Below, piece after piece: positions 15,374-22,506 of a stretch of DNA of 36,149 nt (the stretch's first letter is position 1; every line of letters starts with the position of its first letter). A program made the position numbers and the translations under genes. Source of the stretch: a virus; IMG/VR virus record IMGVR_UViG_3300036791_000692, positions 1 through 36,149 of that record. One strand, given 5' to 3'. Under the pieces are notes generated by a model. The model saw nothing but the letters and a program-made list of their open reading frames with translations. It was not told the origin of the DNA and did not search any database.

Positions 15374-16693
15374 TCAAATGACGCGCTGCGGCGCGGTGCC
15401 TGCGTACGCTTCGAACCGCTCGCAGATCACGTCGCAGTACGCGGGGCTGATCTCGCACCCGTACGCTGCCCGCCCCTCGCGGTGCGCCGCGATCAGCGTC
15501 GACCCTGACCCCATGAACGGGTCGAGCACCGCGTCGCCGGGGTCGCAGTACGCGCGGATGAACCAGGCGGGCAGCGCGACGGGGAACGCTGCGGTGTGGC
15601 TGCCGTCACCGCCCGAGCTGACCCGGATCACGTTGGACGGCAGCGCGAGCCCTGCGCCGCGGCGCGGCGCGGCTTCCTCGACGTACCCCGCGCGCTTGTC
15701 GAGGCGGATGTCGCGGCTGGCGTCGTACCGGAACGCGCTGCCGCTGGCGTGCGCGACCGCCCACGGGTGGTGCTTGACCTTGCCCTTGCCGGGCGCGAAG
15801 TGAAACACCGGCTCGAAGCCGTTCTTGAACCGTTCCTCGAACTTGCCGGGGAACCCGCCGGTGTCCCAGCAGAGCTCGTCGACGAACCGCCAGCCCCACC
15901 GGCGCACGTGCGCGATGGTGAGGTCTTTGACGTACAGGTGCCGCTGCCTGCCCTCGCTGTGCTCCTTGATGTTGACGAACCATGACCCGTCGGCGGCGAG
16001 GACCGCCCGCACGCCGGCCTGCACCGGCTCGAACCAGTCGGCGTAGTCGCCGGGCTTGACCGGCTCGAACCCGGACGGCTGGTCGTAGGTGCGCTGCGCC
16101 GCATATGGGGGGCTGGTGAACGCCAGGTTGGCCGGCGTGCCGCCGAGCAGCCGCGCGACGACGGCGGGGTCGCGGCAGTCACCGCAGATGACGCGGTGCC
16201 CGCCGAGCTGCCAGATGTCCCCCGGCCGGGTGACCGGCACGGCAGGCGGCTCGGGTACCTGGTCGGGGTCGGGGCCGTCACCTGGACCCGCGCCGGGGGC
16301 CAGCAGCGCGTCGAGGTCGCACTGGCCCCACCCGGTCGCGTCGAAGTCGCCGTCCAGCTCGCCGAGGAGCGCCGCGAGGTCCGCGTCGTCGTACCAGCCG
16401 AGGTCGGCGGTGCGGTTGTCAGCCAGGTTGATCCGGCGTGCCTCGTCGTCTGTGCAGGTGACTACCTCGCAGCGTGCCGTCTGGTGGCCTTCGGCCTGCA
16501 GCGCCGCGATGGTGTGGTTGCCGGCGAGCACCACCAGCGCGTCGCCGGTGTCGCGTACCACCACGGCGCGGTACTGCCCGAAGCGCCGGATGCTGGCCCG
16601 GATCGTCTCGACGTTGCCGCGCCGGGCGTTGCCGGGGTAGGGCTGCAGGGCGGCGACGGGCTCGTCGCGGGTGCCCGTCCAGGTCACCGCCAC
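15374..16693 (-). CDS. ParB-domain DNA methyltransferase (SPPY type, likely N4-cytosine)
   Basis: 439 aa. Residues about 10-115 form a ParB/sulfiredoxin-like domain (NARRGNVETIRASIRRFGQYR, VVLAGNHTIAALQAEGH, DDEARRINLADNR). A linker ends with VPVTRPGDIWQLG. The rest is a beta-class amino-methyltransferase: motif IV TSPPY at 193-197, a long target-recognition region, and SAM-binding motif I DPFMGSGST near 391-399. SPPY usually points to N4-cytosine, while DPPY points to N6-adenine. No restriction enzyme partner is seen. The gene lies between scaffold and capsid, six bases after the scaffold stop, an unusual place. A paralogue lies at 33026-34189. The start is GTG 16693, or GTG 16687. Confidence 0.88.
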   Translation of the reverse strand: MAVTWTGTRDEPVAALQPYPGNARRGNVETIRASIRRFGQYRAVVVRDTGDALVVLAGNHTIAALQAEGHQTARCEVVTCTDDEARRINLADNRTADLGWYDDADLAALLGELDGDFDATGWGQCDLDALLAPGAGPGDGPDPDQVPEPPAVPVTRPGDIWQLGGHRVICGDCRDPAVVARLLGGTPANLAFTSPPYAAQRTYDQPSGFEPVKPGDYADWFEPVQAGVRAVLAADGSWFVNIKEHSEGRQRHLYVKDLTIAHVRRWGWRFVDELCWDTGGFPGKFEERFKNGFEPVFHFAPGKGKVKHHPWAVAHASGSAFRYDASRDIRLDKRAGYVEEAAPRRGAGLALPSNVIRVSSGGDGSHTAAFPVALPAWFIRAYCDPGDAVLDPFMGSGSTLIAAHREGRAAYGCEISPAYCDVICERFEAYAGTAPQRVI

Positions 16694-16699
16694 CAGTAG

Positions 16700-17305
16700 T
16701 TACCTGCGCCGGCCCGGCCGCTGTATCGACCTGATCCAGTCGCTGTTGCCCGGCCCGCCCTGCACCGGGGCGCGCGGCCCGGCCGGGATCACGTGGCCGT
16801 TGCCCGCCGGCGGGGCGGCGGCGGCGGCTGGCACCGCGAGCTGCTCCACGAGCGCCGCGATGGCGGCGCGGTCGGGGTGGCCTGCCTTCGTGAGCAGCTT
16901 GCTCATGTCGAGCGCGGCGAGCGCGGCCTCGGGGTTGGCGAGCCGCCCGGCTGCCGCGACCCGGAATTCGGCGGCTGCCAGCGCGGCGGCTGCGGCGCGC
17001 TCCCCTTCGGCCTTGCCCTCGGCGCGGGCGCTGGCTACCGCCTTCTCGTGGTCGGTCATGCTGGCCTGCTGCGCGACGACGAGGGCGGCCTCGGCGTCCT
17101 TGCGGGCGCGGCGTTCCTCGGCGAGCACCGCTTCCAGCCTGGCCACGCTCTCGGCGCTGGCTGGCGCTGGCGCTGTCGCTGGCGCTGCTGGTGCTGTCGC
17201 TGGCGCTGCGGGGGATGCTGGCGCTGGTGCTGCGGGGGGCGCTGCGGGCGCTGACGGTGGCGCTGCGGGCGCTGCGGGCGCGGTGGGTACGGCTGGCATG
17301 TTCAT
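16700..17305 (-). CDS. Capsid scaffolding protein
   Basis: 201 aa from ATG 17305, with GAGAGGAAG upstream. The first 50 residues are an Ala/Pro repeat. Then comes a long charged coiled-coil stretch (VARLEAVLAEERRARKDAEAALVVAQQAS and onward) and a helical C-domain (AALAALDMSKLLTKAGHPDRAAIAALVEQL) ending in a very basic tail IRSIQRPGRRR. This layout is standard for actinophage scaffolds, in which the basic C-terminus binds the capsid protein. It lies between portal and capsid genes as expected. No protease motif is visible. Confidence 0.85.
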   Translation of the reverse strand: MNMPAVPTAPAAPAAPPSAPAAPPAAPAPASPAAPATAPAAPATAPAPASAESVARLEAVLAEERRARKDAEAALVVAQQASMTDHEKAVASARAEGKAEGERAAAAALAAAEFRVAAAGRLANPEAALAALDMSKLLTKAGHPDRAAIAALVEQLAVPAAAAAPPAGNGHVIPAGPRAPVQGGPGNSDWIRSIQRPGRRR

Positions 17306-17324
17306 TTAGGGTTGCTTCCTCTCG

Positions 17325-18791
17325 TTACGGGGTGGTGCTGGCGCTGGTGTCGGGCTGGCCCGGCTGCGCGCTGGCTGCGTCGATCGGCACCTCGGCCGGC
17401 TTCGCGCCCTTCGGCGGGGCGGGCACGAGCTGCACCGTCTCGGCCGGGCTGGCCTGCAGCATCGCGTTCCACTGGTCGATCTCCTGCGGGGTGGCGCCCC
17501 ACTTCTGCCACAGCACCTCGCGCGGCACCCCGAGGGTCGCCATCTTGACCAGCGCGTCGACGCGCTGCCCTTCGCTGCGGGTCTCCATGTCCGCCCAGAT
17601 GACCTCGGCGCTGGTGTCGGTCGCGGCGGGGCTGCCGGTCAGGGTGAACGCGCACCGCATCACGTCTTCGTATGCCTCGCCGATGTGGCGGCTGCGGCGG
17701 CGGCACTTCGCGACCAGCCCGGTCTCCGCTGCCTTGATCGCGTCGGCGCTGATGTTGACCATCTGCCCGAGCAGGTAGTGCGGCGGCGTCTGCGTGATCG
17801 CGGCGAGCTGCTGGATGTCCTGCTCGACGCTGGCCAGGTACCCGCCCAGCGTCGACTCGGCGAACGAGCCGAACTTGCCGTCTGGTGCCTCGTTGGCGAG
17901 GAGCCGGTTCGCGCCGACGTCGAACGGGCGCGCGACGCGGTAGGTCTCGGTGCCGTCGTCGCTCTTGAACACCTCGCGGGCGATCTTGATCCCGGTGGCC
18001 CAGATCTGCCGGAAGGCACCGTAGTCGGTGGCGACCAGCCGGTTGAAGATCGTCGTGTGGAGCCGGTCCTGGATGCTGACCGCGCTGTGCAGCTCCGACC
18101 GGGGCAGCCACAGCGTGCGGGGCTGCGGCACCACCTCGACCAGCCCGACGAACCCGGCCGGGTTCGGCGCTATCTGCGCGGGGCTGCCCGGCTCCCACGT
18201 GACCACGGCGTCGGGGGTGATCAGCACCTCGATCTCGCCGCCTGCGTCACCGAAGAGGCTGCTGCCGTAGTAGCCGTCCATGGTGACCCACGGCTGCGCG
18301 GGATAGCGCTTGTAACCGGCGATCCGCTTGCGGCGGCTGCCCGGCTCGTACAGCACCGTTGCCTGCATCGCCGACTCGGGGGTTATGCAGACGCCGGTCG
18401 GGTTGTCGTCGTCGGCCTGCACCAGCATGTACGCGGCGCCCTGCACCAGCGCGTCGGTCTGCACCAGCTCGGCGTCAGCGTCGAGGCTGTTCGCCTGCCA
18501 GATCTCCCATGCGAGGTCGGAGTCGGTTTCCGTGCCGAACCGGAACCCGACGACCTGCAGGCGCTCGGCGACGGCGTTGACGACCAGCTCGCACCAGTTC
18601 GCGCCTGACTCCTGCAGGAACGTGCGGAACGTCTGCCGCTCGGCGGTGTCAAGCAGCGCGATGACCCCCGCCTCAAGGTCGTAGTACCGCTGGTAGACCA
18701 GCGCGCGCTGCATCTGGTAGTTGAGCTTCGCAGCGGCCATCGAGCGCAGCTCGTCATAGGGCTGCCCGGCCTGCGCGTCAGCAGGTGCCAT
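17325..18791 (-). CDS. Portal protein, SPP1 gp6-like
   Basis: 488 aa, ATG at 18791. The portal forms the ring at the capsid vertex through which DNA enters. Typical parts are the N-terminal RYYDLEAGVIAL and LQVVGFRFG segment, the wing region with TWEPGSPA and GFVGLVEVVPQPRTLWLPRSELHSAVSIQDRLHTTIFNRLVATDYGAFRQIWATG, and the stem-to-clip part with QLAAITQTPPHYLLGQMVNISADAIKAAETGLVAKC. PPHYLLG followed by SADAIKAAE is a strong portal signature. The end is a Pro/Ala tail. It is the first gene of the long minus-strand morphogenesis operon and diverges from the lysis genes. Confidence 0.95.
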   Translation of the reverse strand: MAPADAQAGQPYDELRSMAAAKLNYQMQRALVYQRYYDLEAGVIALLDTAERQTFRTFLQESGANWCELVVNAVAERLQVVGFRFGTETDSDLAWEIWQANSLDADAELVQTDALVQGAAYMLVQADDDNPTGVCITPESAMQATVLYEPGSRRKRIAGYKRYPAQPWVTMDGYYGSSLFGDAGGEIEVLITPDAVVTWEPGSPAQIAPNPAGFVGLVEVVPQPRTLWLPRSELHSAVSIQDRLHTTIFNRLVATDYGAFRQIWATGIKIAREVFKSDDGTETYRVARPFDVGANRLLANEAPDGKFGSFAESTLGGYLASVEQDIQQLAAITQTPPHYLLGQMVNISADAIKAAETGLVAKCRRRSRHIGEAYEDVMRCAFTLTGSPAATDTSAEVIWADMETRSEGQRVDALVKMATLGVPREVLWQKWGATPQEIDQWNAMLQASPAETVQLVPAPPKGAKPAEVPIDAASAQPGQPDTSASTTP

Positions 18792-18814
18792 GACTGCAGG
18801 GTACGCCGCGGAGA

Positions 18815-18843
18815 GTGACGGCTCGGCTACGGTGAGCTATCGT
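18815..18843 (+). promoter_or_regulatory. Promoter for the lysis genes, GTGACG-17-TATCGT
   Basis: A -35-like GTGACG at 18815-18820 and a -10-like TATCGT at 18838-18843 are 17 bases apart. Transcription would start about 18850, which is the GTG of the next ORF, so the message may be leaderless, as is common in actinobacteria. The same -35 hexamer and spacing occur at 19854-19882. Confidence 0.5.
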
Positions 18844-18849
18844 GCAGCC

Positions 18850-19002
18850 GTGGACAGTGAAGCAGCGGCGCCCCGCGACGACGGCGACGACCCGGCGCAG
18901 TACCCCGAGCCGCCAGCAGGACGGCAGCACGAGCGGTGGGCGCTGCACGCCGACTTCGCGCGGGACCGGGAACGCGCCATAGCCGACGGGGAATTCCGGT
19001 GA
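18850..19002 (+). CDS. Small charged protein coupled to the endolysin
   Basis: 50 aa from GTG 18850; an in-frame ATG at 18790 is the alternative, but it lies upstream of the predicted promoter and overlaps the portal start. The sequence is hydrophilic (VDSEAAAPRDDGDDPAQYPEP then RQHERWALHADFARDRERAIADGEFR), with no membrane segment, so it is not a holin. Its stop overlaps the endolysin GTG (GTGA), which couples the two. Function unknown. It may only serve to set up translation of the lysin. Confidence 0.55.
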   Translation: MDSEAAAPRDDGDDPAQYPEPPAGRQHERWALHADFARDRERAIADGEFR

Positions 19003-19793
19003 CGCTGGCGCGCGCGTGGATCGGCAGCCCGAACTACAGCAGCAGGGGCGACGCAGCGGTGCGGCTGATCGTGCTGCACACCAGCGAGGGCGCGACCACC
19101 TACCAGTCGCTCGGCGGCTATTTCCAGGGGCCGGTCGACGCGAGCTCCCACGTCGGCATCGACAACGCCGTGCGCGGCACCATCGGCGAGTACGTGCGGC
19201 GCGGCGACAAAGCATGGACGCAGGCGAACGCGAACCCGGTGTGCGTGTCCGCTGAGCTGTGCGCGCCTGCGGGCGCGGCGGCCGGGTGGAGCCGCGACTA
19301 CTGGCTGAACAGCCAGCGCACGCTACTGGACAACACAGCCGACTGGATCGCGGAGGAAGCGGCTGCGCTCGGCATCCCGCTGGTGCGGCTGTCCGCGTCG
19401 CAGGCGCAGGGCTCCGGGCGCGGCGTCTGCGACCACGGCGACCTCGGGTCGTGGGGCGGCGGTCATTACGACTGCGGCGACGGCTTCCCGCTTGACTACG
19501 TTCTCGAGCAAGCGGGCGGGTCCGGCGGCAGCAGCCCCGACACCGAACCGGGCGGCGGCGCGCCGCCGCTGCACGTCGACTACTTCGGTCAGGCGCACAA
19601 CGCGCAGTGCCCGGACGTGCGGACCTGGCAGGCGCAGATGCAGGCGCGCGGCTGGTCGATCGCGGCAGACGGCATCTACGGGCCGGCTTCCGCGCAGGCA
19701 TGCCAGCAGTTCCAGTCGGAGAAGGGGCTCGGCGTCGACGGGCTGGTCGGCCCGCAGACGTGGGGCGCGACCTGGACGGCACCGGTCACCTGA
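18999..19793 (+). CDS. Endolysin: amidase-type peptidoglycan hydrolase with peptidoglycan-binding domain
   Basis: 264 aa from GTG 18999, preceded by a GGGGA ribosome binding site. Residues about 20-175 form an N-acetylmuramoyl-L-alanine amidase (Amidase_2) domain. VRLIVLHTSEG holds the first zinc histidine (H27), SSHVGID follows, and CDHGDLG plus GGHYDCGDGFPLDYV are the late active-site block. A Gly/Ser/Pro linker leads to a PG_binding_1 domain at about 190-262 (CPDVRTWQAQMQARGWSIAADGIYGPASAQACQQFQSEKGLGVDGLVGPQTW). No signal peptide is visible, so release probably needs a holin. The two-helix protein at 21799 is the closest candidate. Confidence 0.92.
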   Translation: MTLARAWIGSPNYSSRGDAAVRLIVLHTSEGATTYQSLGGYFQGPVDASSHVGIDNAVRGTIGEYVRRGDKAWTQANANPVCVSAELCAPAGAAAGWSRDYWLNSQRTLLDNTADWIAEEAAALGIPLVRLSASQAQGSGRGVCDHGDLGSWGGGHYDCGDGFPLDYVLEQAGGSGGSSPDTEPGGGAPPLHVDYFGQAHNAQCPDVRTWQAQMQARGWSIAADGIYGPASAQACQQFQSEKGLGVDGLVGPQTWGATWTAPVT

Positions 19794-19853
19794 CGCAGCG
19801 TGCCCGCCTGCCAGCCCGCAGCGCCCTGCAATCGGATCGCGGCGCTGATAATC

Positions 19854-19882
19854 GTGACGGGGCGGTTACGTTCCGCTATGGT
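19854..19882 (+). promoter_or_regulatory. Promoter of the XRE-regulator operon, GTGACG-17-TATGGT
   Basis: GTGACG at 19854-19859, a 17-base spacer, and TATGGT at 19877-19882 make a convincing sigma70-type promoter in a 220-base noncoding stretch after the endolysin. The expected transcript start is about 19889, leaving a 125-base leader that contains a short ORF before the regulator gene. Confidence 0.6.
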
Positions 19883-19942
19883 GGGCGCAGCCAACCACGG
19901 AACCCGGCACCAGCCGGCCCCGCGACAAGGAACACGAGCCCT

Positions 19943-20017
19943 ATGCGCACCGCCCTGCGCTGCCTTTGCTGTCGCGTGCTGCCGCCCTCGCGGACCACGA
20001 CAGGAGAGCGCACATGA
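19943..20017 (+). CDS. Possible 24-codon leader peptide before the XRE regulator
   Basis: ATG 19943 follows AAGGAAC by about ten bases and reads MRTALRCLCCRVLPPSRTTT plus GERT, ending in a TGA that overlaps the next ATG (ATGA at 20014-20017). The clustered Cys codons (CLCC) in a short upstream ORF could make translation sensitive to cysteine supply. That idea is speculative, and the ORF may have no product function. Confidence 0.35.
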   Translation: MRTALRCLCCRVLPPSRTTTGERT

Positions 20018-20376
20018 ACACCCCGGCCACCCACACGATGCGGTTCGACGGCCACCGGCTGCGCGCCGAGCGCATCGCCGTCGGGCTTAACCGCAGGCAC
20101 GTCGCCACCGGGGCGAACCTGACCAGCGCGATGATCAAGGCGATGGAGGGCAACCGCGTGCGGCCGAGCGACGCGGCGTTCGCGCGGCTGTGCAACGTGC
20201 TCGGGCTGACCATCGCAGCAGGCCGCGCGAAGATGATGGTGCCCGGCCCCGCTGACCACCGCCCCGATGAGTACGCGGTAGCCGCGCGCGTGTCCACGCG
20301 GCCGCGCCGCAGCCTGACCGGGCTGGCAGGCCAGCAGCACGGCCGGCAGTTCGGCAAGCGGGACGACGCGCCGTGA
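20014..20376 (+). CDS. XRE-family helix-turn-helix regulator
   Basis: 120 aa, ATG 20014 with AGGAGAG six to twelve bases upstream. Residues about 10-65 form a Cro/CI-type HTH (RLRAERIAVGLNRRHVATGANLTSAMIKAMEGNRVRPSDAAFARLCNVLGL). The rest is a basic, probably flexible tail ending in GRQFGKRDDAP. There is no peptidase (LexA-type) or Zn-peptidase domain. It heads a four-gene unit and overlaps its follower by GTGA. It could control that unit or lysogeny. With its own promoter outside the early operon it is a plausible lysogenically expressed gene. Confidence 0.8.
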   Translation: MNTPATHTMRFDGHRLRAERIAVGLNRRHVATGANLTSAMIKAMEGNRVRPSDAAFARLCNVLGLTIAAGRAKMMVPGPADHRPDEYAVAARVSTRPRRSLTGLAGQQHGRQFGKRDDAP

Positions 20377-20990
20377 ACGGCCTGCCCTGCGAGGCGGTCC
20401 CGCTGCAGGGGCGGCGCATACTGGCGGCGCTGACCCGCGAGCTGCACCCCGGCAGGCGCAATTGGGGCGAGCCCCCCGACCTGATGTTCGTGTACACCGG
20501 CAACGGCGGCCGGGTACACCTGCGCAGCGTCGGCATCCCCTGGCAGGTATGGGCATCGGGGGAGTGCTCCGACGTGCTCGGCATGATCGCGTACGCGGCA
20601 GAAGAGCTAGCGCCGCTGTGGGCGGTGATCGCGCCGCCGGGACTGATCGGCGTCGGCGTGCGGTGCGACGCGTGGGCGCTGCATGGGCTGCCCGCCGAGG
20701 AAGTGCAGGCGCTCGGCAAGGGGCAGGTGCGCGCCCACCCGGCGGCCGCGCGGGAGCGGTTCATCTGCGCCGTTGACCGCGGCGGCACCACCTACGCCAT
20801 CGAGGTGAACAGCGACGGCGAGGTGCTGGCCACCCGCGTCTTCCCGCCGGGCCACCCCCAATCCACCGCGACCGGCATGCTGCCCGACGCGCTGGACCGC
20901 ATACTGCGCGCGTTGCTGAACGTGAACCTGCCAGCCCGCCCGGACGACTGCCCCGACAACCCTGAAACCGAGAGGAACGGAACAGCATGA
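20373..20990 (+). CDS. Hypothetical protein in the regulator-linked unit
   Basis: 205 aa from GTG 20373. No family recognised with certainty. The first half (GRRILAALTRELHPGRRNWGEPPDLMFVY, HLRSVGIPWQVWASGECSDVLGMIAYAAEELAPLWAVIAPPGLIGVGVRCDAWAL) looks like a compact alpha-beta domain. The second half has RERFICAVDRGGTTYAIEVNSDGEVLATRV, then DALDRILRALLNVNLPARPDD. No membrane segment or signal is seen. Stop-start overlaps at both ends (GTGA before, ATGA after) show tight coupling with the XRE regulator and the following protein, so they likely act together. Confidence 0.7.
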   Translation: MNGLPCEAVPLQGRRILAALTRELHPGRRNWGEPPDLMFVYTGNGGRVHLRSVGIPWQVWASGECSDVLGMIAYAAEELAPLWAVIAPPGLIGVGVRCDAWALHGLPAEEVQALGKGQVRAHPAAARERFICAVDRGGTTYAIEVNSDGEVLATRVFPPGHPQSTATGMLPDALDRILRALLNVNLPARPDDCPDNPETERNGTA

Positions 20991-21802
20991 CCAAAGCAAC
21001 GGCACTAGCTATCAGCGGGGCAGCCAGCCCGATCGCCGTGCTCGTATGGCGCGGCGGGTACGGCAAGGTGACCCGGCTGAACTTCGAAGACCCGCTCGAC
21101 GCGCTGCTTGCCGCGATCGGGTACGTGCGCCAGAAGTACAACGTCCGCATCACCGACGCCGGGTGCGAAGCGCTTGAGGCGATGGCACCAGAACTGGAGC
21201 GGCTGCTGCCGGCCGAGGGCGGGCTGCCCGGGGCTGCGAAGCGCGAGCTCAAGCGCCACGCGCCGCGGGTGCCGAAGGTGCCGCAGGTGCCGCCGGTGCC
21301 GCCAGCCGACCCCGAGGGCACCTCGTTCGCCCGCCGGCTGAAGAAGCCAGCGGCGGCGGTGTTCGCAGCGCCGCCGGTGCCTGCGGAGTTAGCAGTGCTG
21401 CCTTCGCACGACGAGCAGCGGCTCATCGCCGCCGTGGACCTGGTCGGCCGCACCGGCGCGAAGCACTTCGAGGTCGGCTACCTGCATGACGACGTGCCGA
21501 TGGAGGAGGCTGCGTGGTACGCGCATGCCCGCTACCGGGGCACCCGCATCAGCGTGGAGAACCAGCTCGGCCCGGCCGAGGCCGCCGAGGCGCTCGCGCT
21601 GCGGCTGCTGACCGGCGCGAAGTGCGCTTGCGGGAAGCTGGTGGCGCTGTCGGGCGACGGCGCGCTGGCGTTCCGGAACCCGGTGATGTCCGACGGGTCG
21701 CGCTTCCCGCTGGACGAGGCGGTGCGCGCTGGCCAGTGCCGGTGGAAGCGAGACGGGGAGCGGTGGGTGTCGGGCTGCGGGCTGCGGGGCCGGCCCCGGT
21801 GA
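20987..21802 (+). CDS. Conserved actinophage hypothetical protein with Cys cluster
   Basis: 271 aa from ATG 20987 with GAGAGGAACGG upstream. The N-terminal 90 residues are alpha-beta. A Pro/Val-rich linker (VPKVPQVPPVPPADP) connects to a C-domain from about 145: DLVGRTGAKHFEVGYLHDDVPMEEAAWYAHARYRGTRISVE, then LLTGAKCACGKLVAL, and GQCRWKRDGERWVSGC. From memory, this C-domain recurs in actinophage and actinobacterial hypothetical proteins. The CxCG and later C residues suggest zinc binding. Function unknown. The stop overlaps the GTG of the membrane protein (GTGA). Confidence 0.7.
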   Translation: MTKATALAISGAASPIAVLVWRGGYGKVTRLNFEDPLDALLAAIGYVRQKYNVRITDAGCEALEAMAPELERLLPAEGGLPGAAKRELKRHAPRVPKVPQVPPVPPADPEGTSFARRLKKPAAAVFAAPPVPAELAVLPSHDEQRLIAAVDLVGRTGAKHFEVGYLHDDVPMEEAAWYAHARYRGTRISVENQLGPAEAAEALALRLLTGAKCACGKLVALSGDGALAFRNPVMSDGSRFPLDEAVRAGQCRWKRDGERWVSGCGLRGRPR

Positions 21803-21939
21803 CTAGGTACGTGGTACTTGCGGCTGTGGTGGCGACGCTGGTGGTCGATACCTACACCGTCAGCCTCATGCACGCGCTCTCCTGGCTGTTCGGCGTGATC
21901 ACCGGCGTCGTGCTGTGCTGCATATGGCGCGACCAGTGA
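21799..21939 (+). CDS. Small two-helix membrane protein, holin candidate
   Basis: 46 aa from GTG 21799, overlapping the previous stop. Two hydrophobic segments are separated by a short polar turn: YVVLAAVVATLVV, then TYTVSLMHALSWLFGVITGVVLCCIW, ending in RDQ. Size and topology fit a small holin, and no other clear holin exists near the endolysin 2 kb upstream. Being last in a regulator-led unit, it could instead be a superinfection-exclusion or signalling membrane protein. Both are inference. Confidence 0.6.
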   Translation: MTRYVVLAAVVATLVVDTYTVSLMHALSWLFGVITGVVLCCIWRDQ

Positions 21940-22026
21940 GGTGAGGGCACCCCGCCGTCAACGGGCCGGCGGCGGGGTAGGGGTGCCGCCGCAGCGCCCG
22001 TTACAACGGCGGCGCCCCGGCCAGCC

Positions 22027-22067
22027 GGCACCCGCTAGCCGCCCCCATGCAGCGGCTAGCGGGTGCC
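22027..22067. terminator. Bidirectional terminator between convergent genes
   Basis: A perfect 16-base inverted repeat (GGCACCCGCTAGCCGC at 22027-22042 and its complement at 22052-22067) encloses a nine-base loop. It lies between the plus-strand gene ending at 21939 and the minus-strand gene ending at 22075. A second smaller hairpin (CCCCGCCG at 21950-21957, CGGCGGGG at 21970-21977) precedes it. There is no U tract, as is usual for actinobacterial hairpin terminators. Confidence 0.7.
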
Positions 22068-22074
22068 TCGGCGT

Positions 22075-22245
22075 TCAGCGGGGCTTGTCGTCCTTCTGGC
22101 CCGGCTGCTGGCCCGGCTTCTGGCCCGGCTGCTGCTCGGGCTGCTCGGGCACCAGCGGCTCGGCCGGCTGGCTGCCGGGCTGGCCGGGGGCCGGCGGCTG
22201 TGCGGGCTGGCCGGGGTGCGTCGGCCAATCAGGCGTGCTGCTCAT
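22075..22245 (-). CDS. Small Pro/Gln-rich protein
   Basis: 56 aa, ATG at 22245 with a strong GGAGGGA ribosome binding site seven bases upstream on the minus strand. The sequence starts MSSTPDWPTHPGQPAQPP, is built of PGQ repeats, and ends GQQPGQKDDKPR. It is probably disordered. It is the only minus-strand gene between 18.8 kb and the right end for which start, ribosome binding site and terminator all agree. Function unknown. A short hydrophobic reading frame just upstream ends in an overlapping ATGA. Confidence 0.65.
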   Translation of the reverse strand: MSSTPDWPTHPGQPAQPPAPGQPGSQPAEPLVPEQPEQQPGQKPGQQPGQKDDKPR

Positions 22246-22390
22246 GGCGGTGTCCCTCCGTGGGTTACCTTGCGGGCCACGCGGCCCGCAAGCACCAGAA
22301 CGCTACCCACCAGCGCGCCGGTTACCGCAGCAGGTGCTTGCCTGCGGCACGGCCTGGCGCAGCCCCCACGGGGCTGTTAGGTTTGTCCAT
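22242..22390 (-). pseudogene. Possible frameshifted small membrane protein gene
   Basis: From ATG 22390 one frame reads MDKPNSPVGAAPGRAAGKHL and soon stops. One base back, a frame without a start reads APAAVTGALVGSVLVLAGRV, continues ARKVTHGGTPP, and ends in a TGA overlapping the next ATG (ATGA). Joined, they would give a convincing protein of about 49 residues with one transmembrane segment coupled to the next gene. No slippery site is visible near the junction (about 22338-22345), so an indel mutation or assembly error is the simplest explanation. Chance is also possible. Confidence 0.3.
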
Positions 22391-22404
22391 GGTGGTGCCG
22401 TTAC

Positions 22405-22458
22405 ACACCCCGCTTAATGCGTCCATGGGCAAGCCCACCAGCGCATTAAGCGGGGTGT
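22405..22458. other. attP: Probable attP site of the serine integrase
   Basis: Two perfect 17-base arms (ACACCCCGCTTAATGCG at 22405-22421 and its complement at 22442-22458) flank a 20-base centre. The centre itself is TGGGC-AA-GCCCA at its core, so the axis falls on AA at 22431-22432. attP sites of large serine integrases are about 50 bp with inverted arms around a non-palindromic dinucleotide, and phiC31 attP has the same 20-base arm spacing. The site ends 48 bases before the integrase start codon. A hairpin terminator is the alternative. Confidence 0.75.
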
Positions 22459-22506
22459 ATGGTTGCCACCGCGGGTAACCAACCATGCACAGAGAGGCAC
22501 CCCGTA

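Noticed and set aside
22405-22458. Inverted repeat read as a simple terminator
   Set aside because: No gene ends just before it, the loop is 20 bases with internal symmetry, and the size and position fit attP better.
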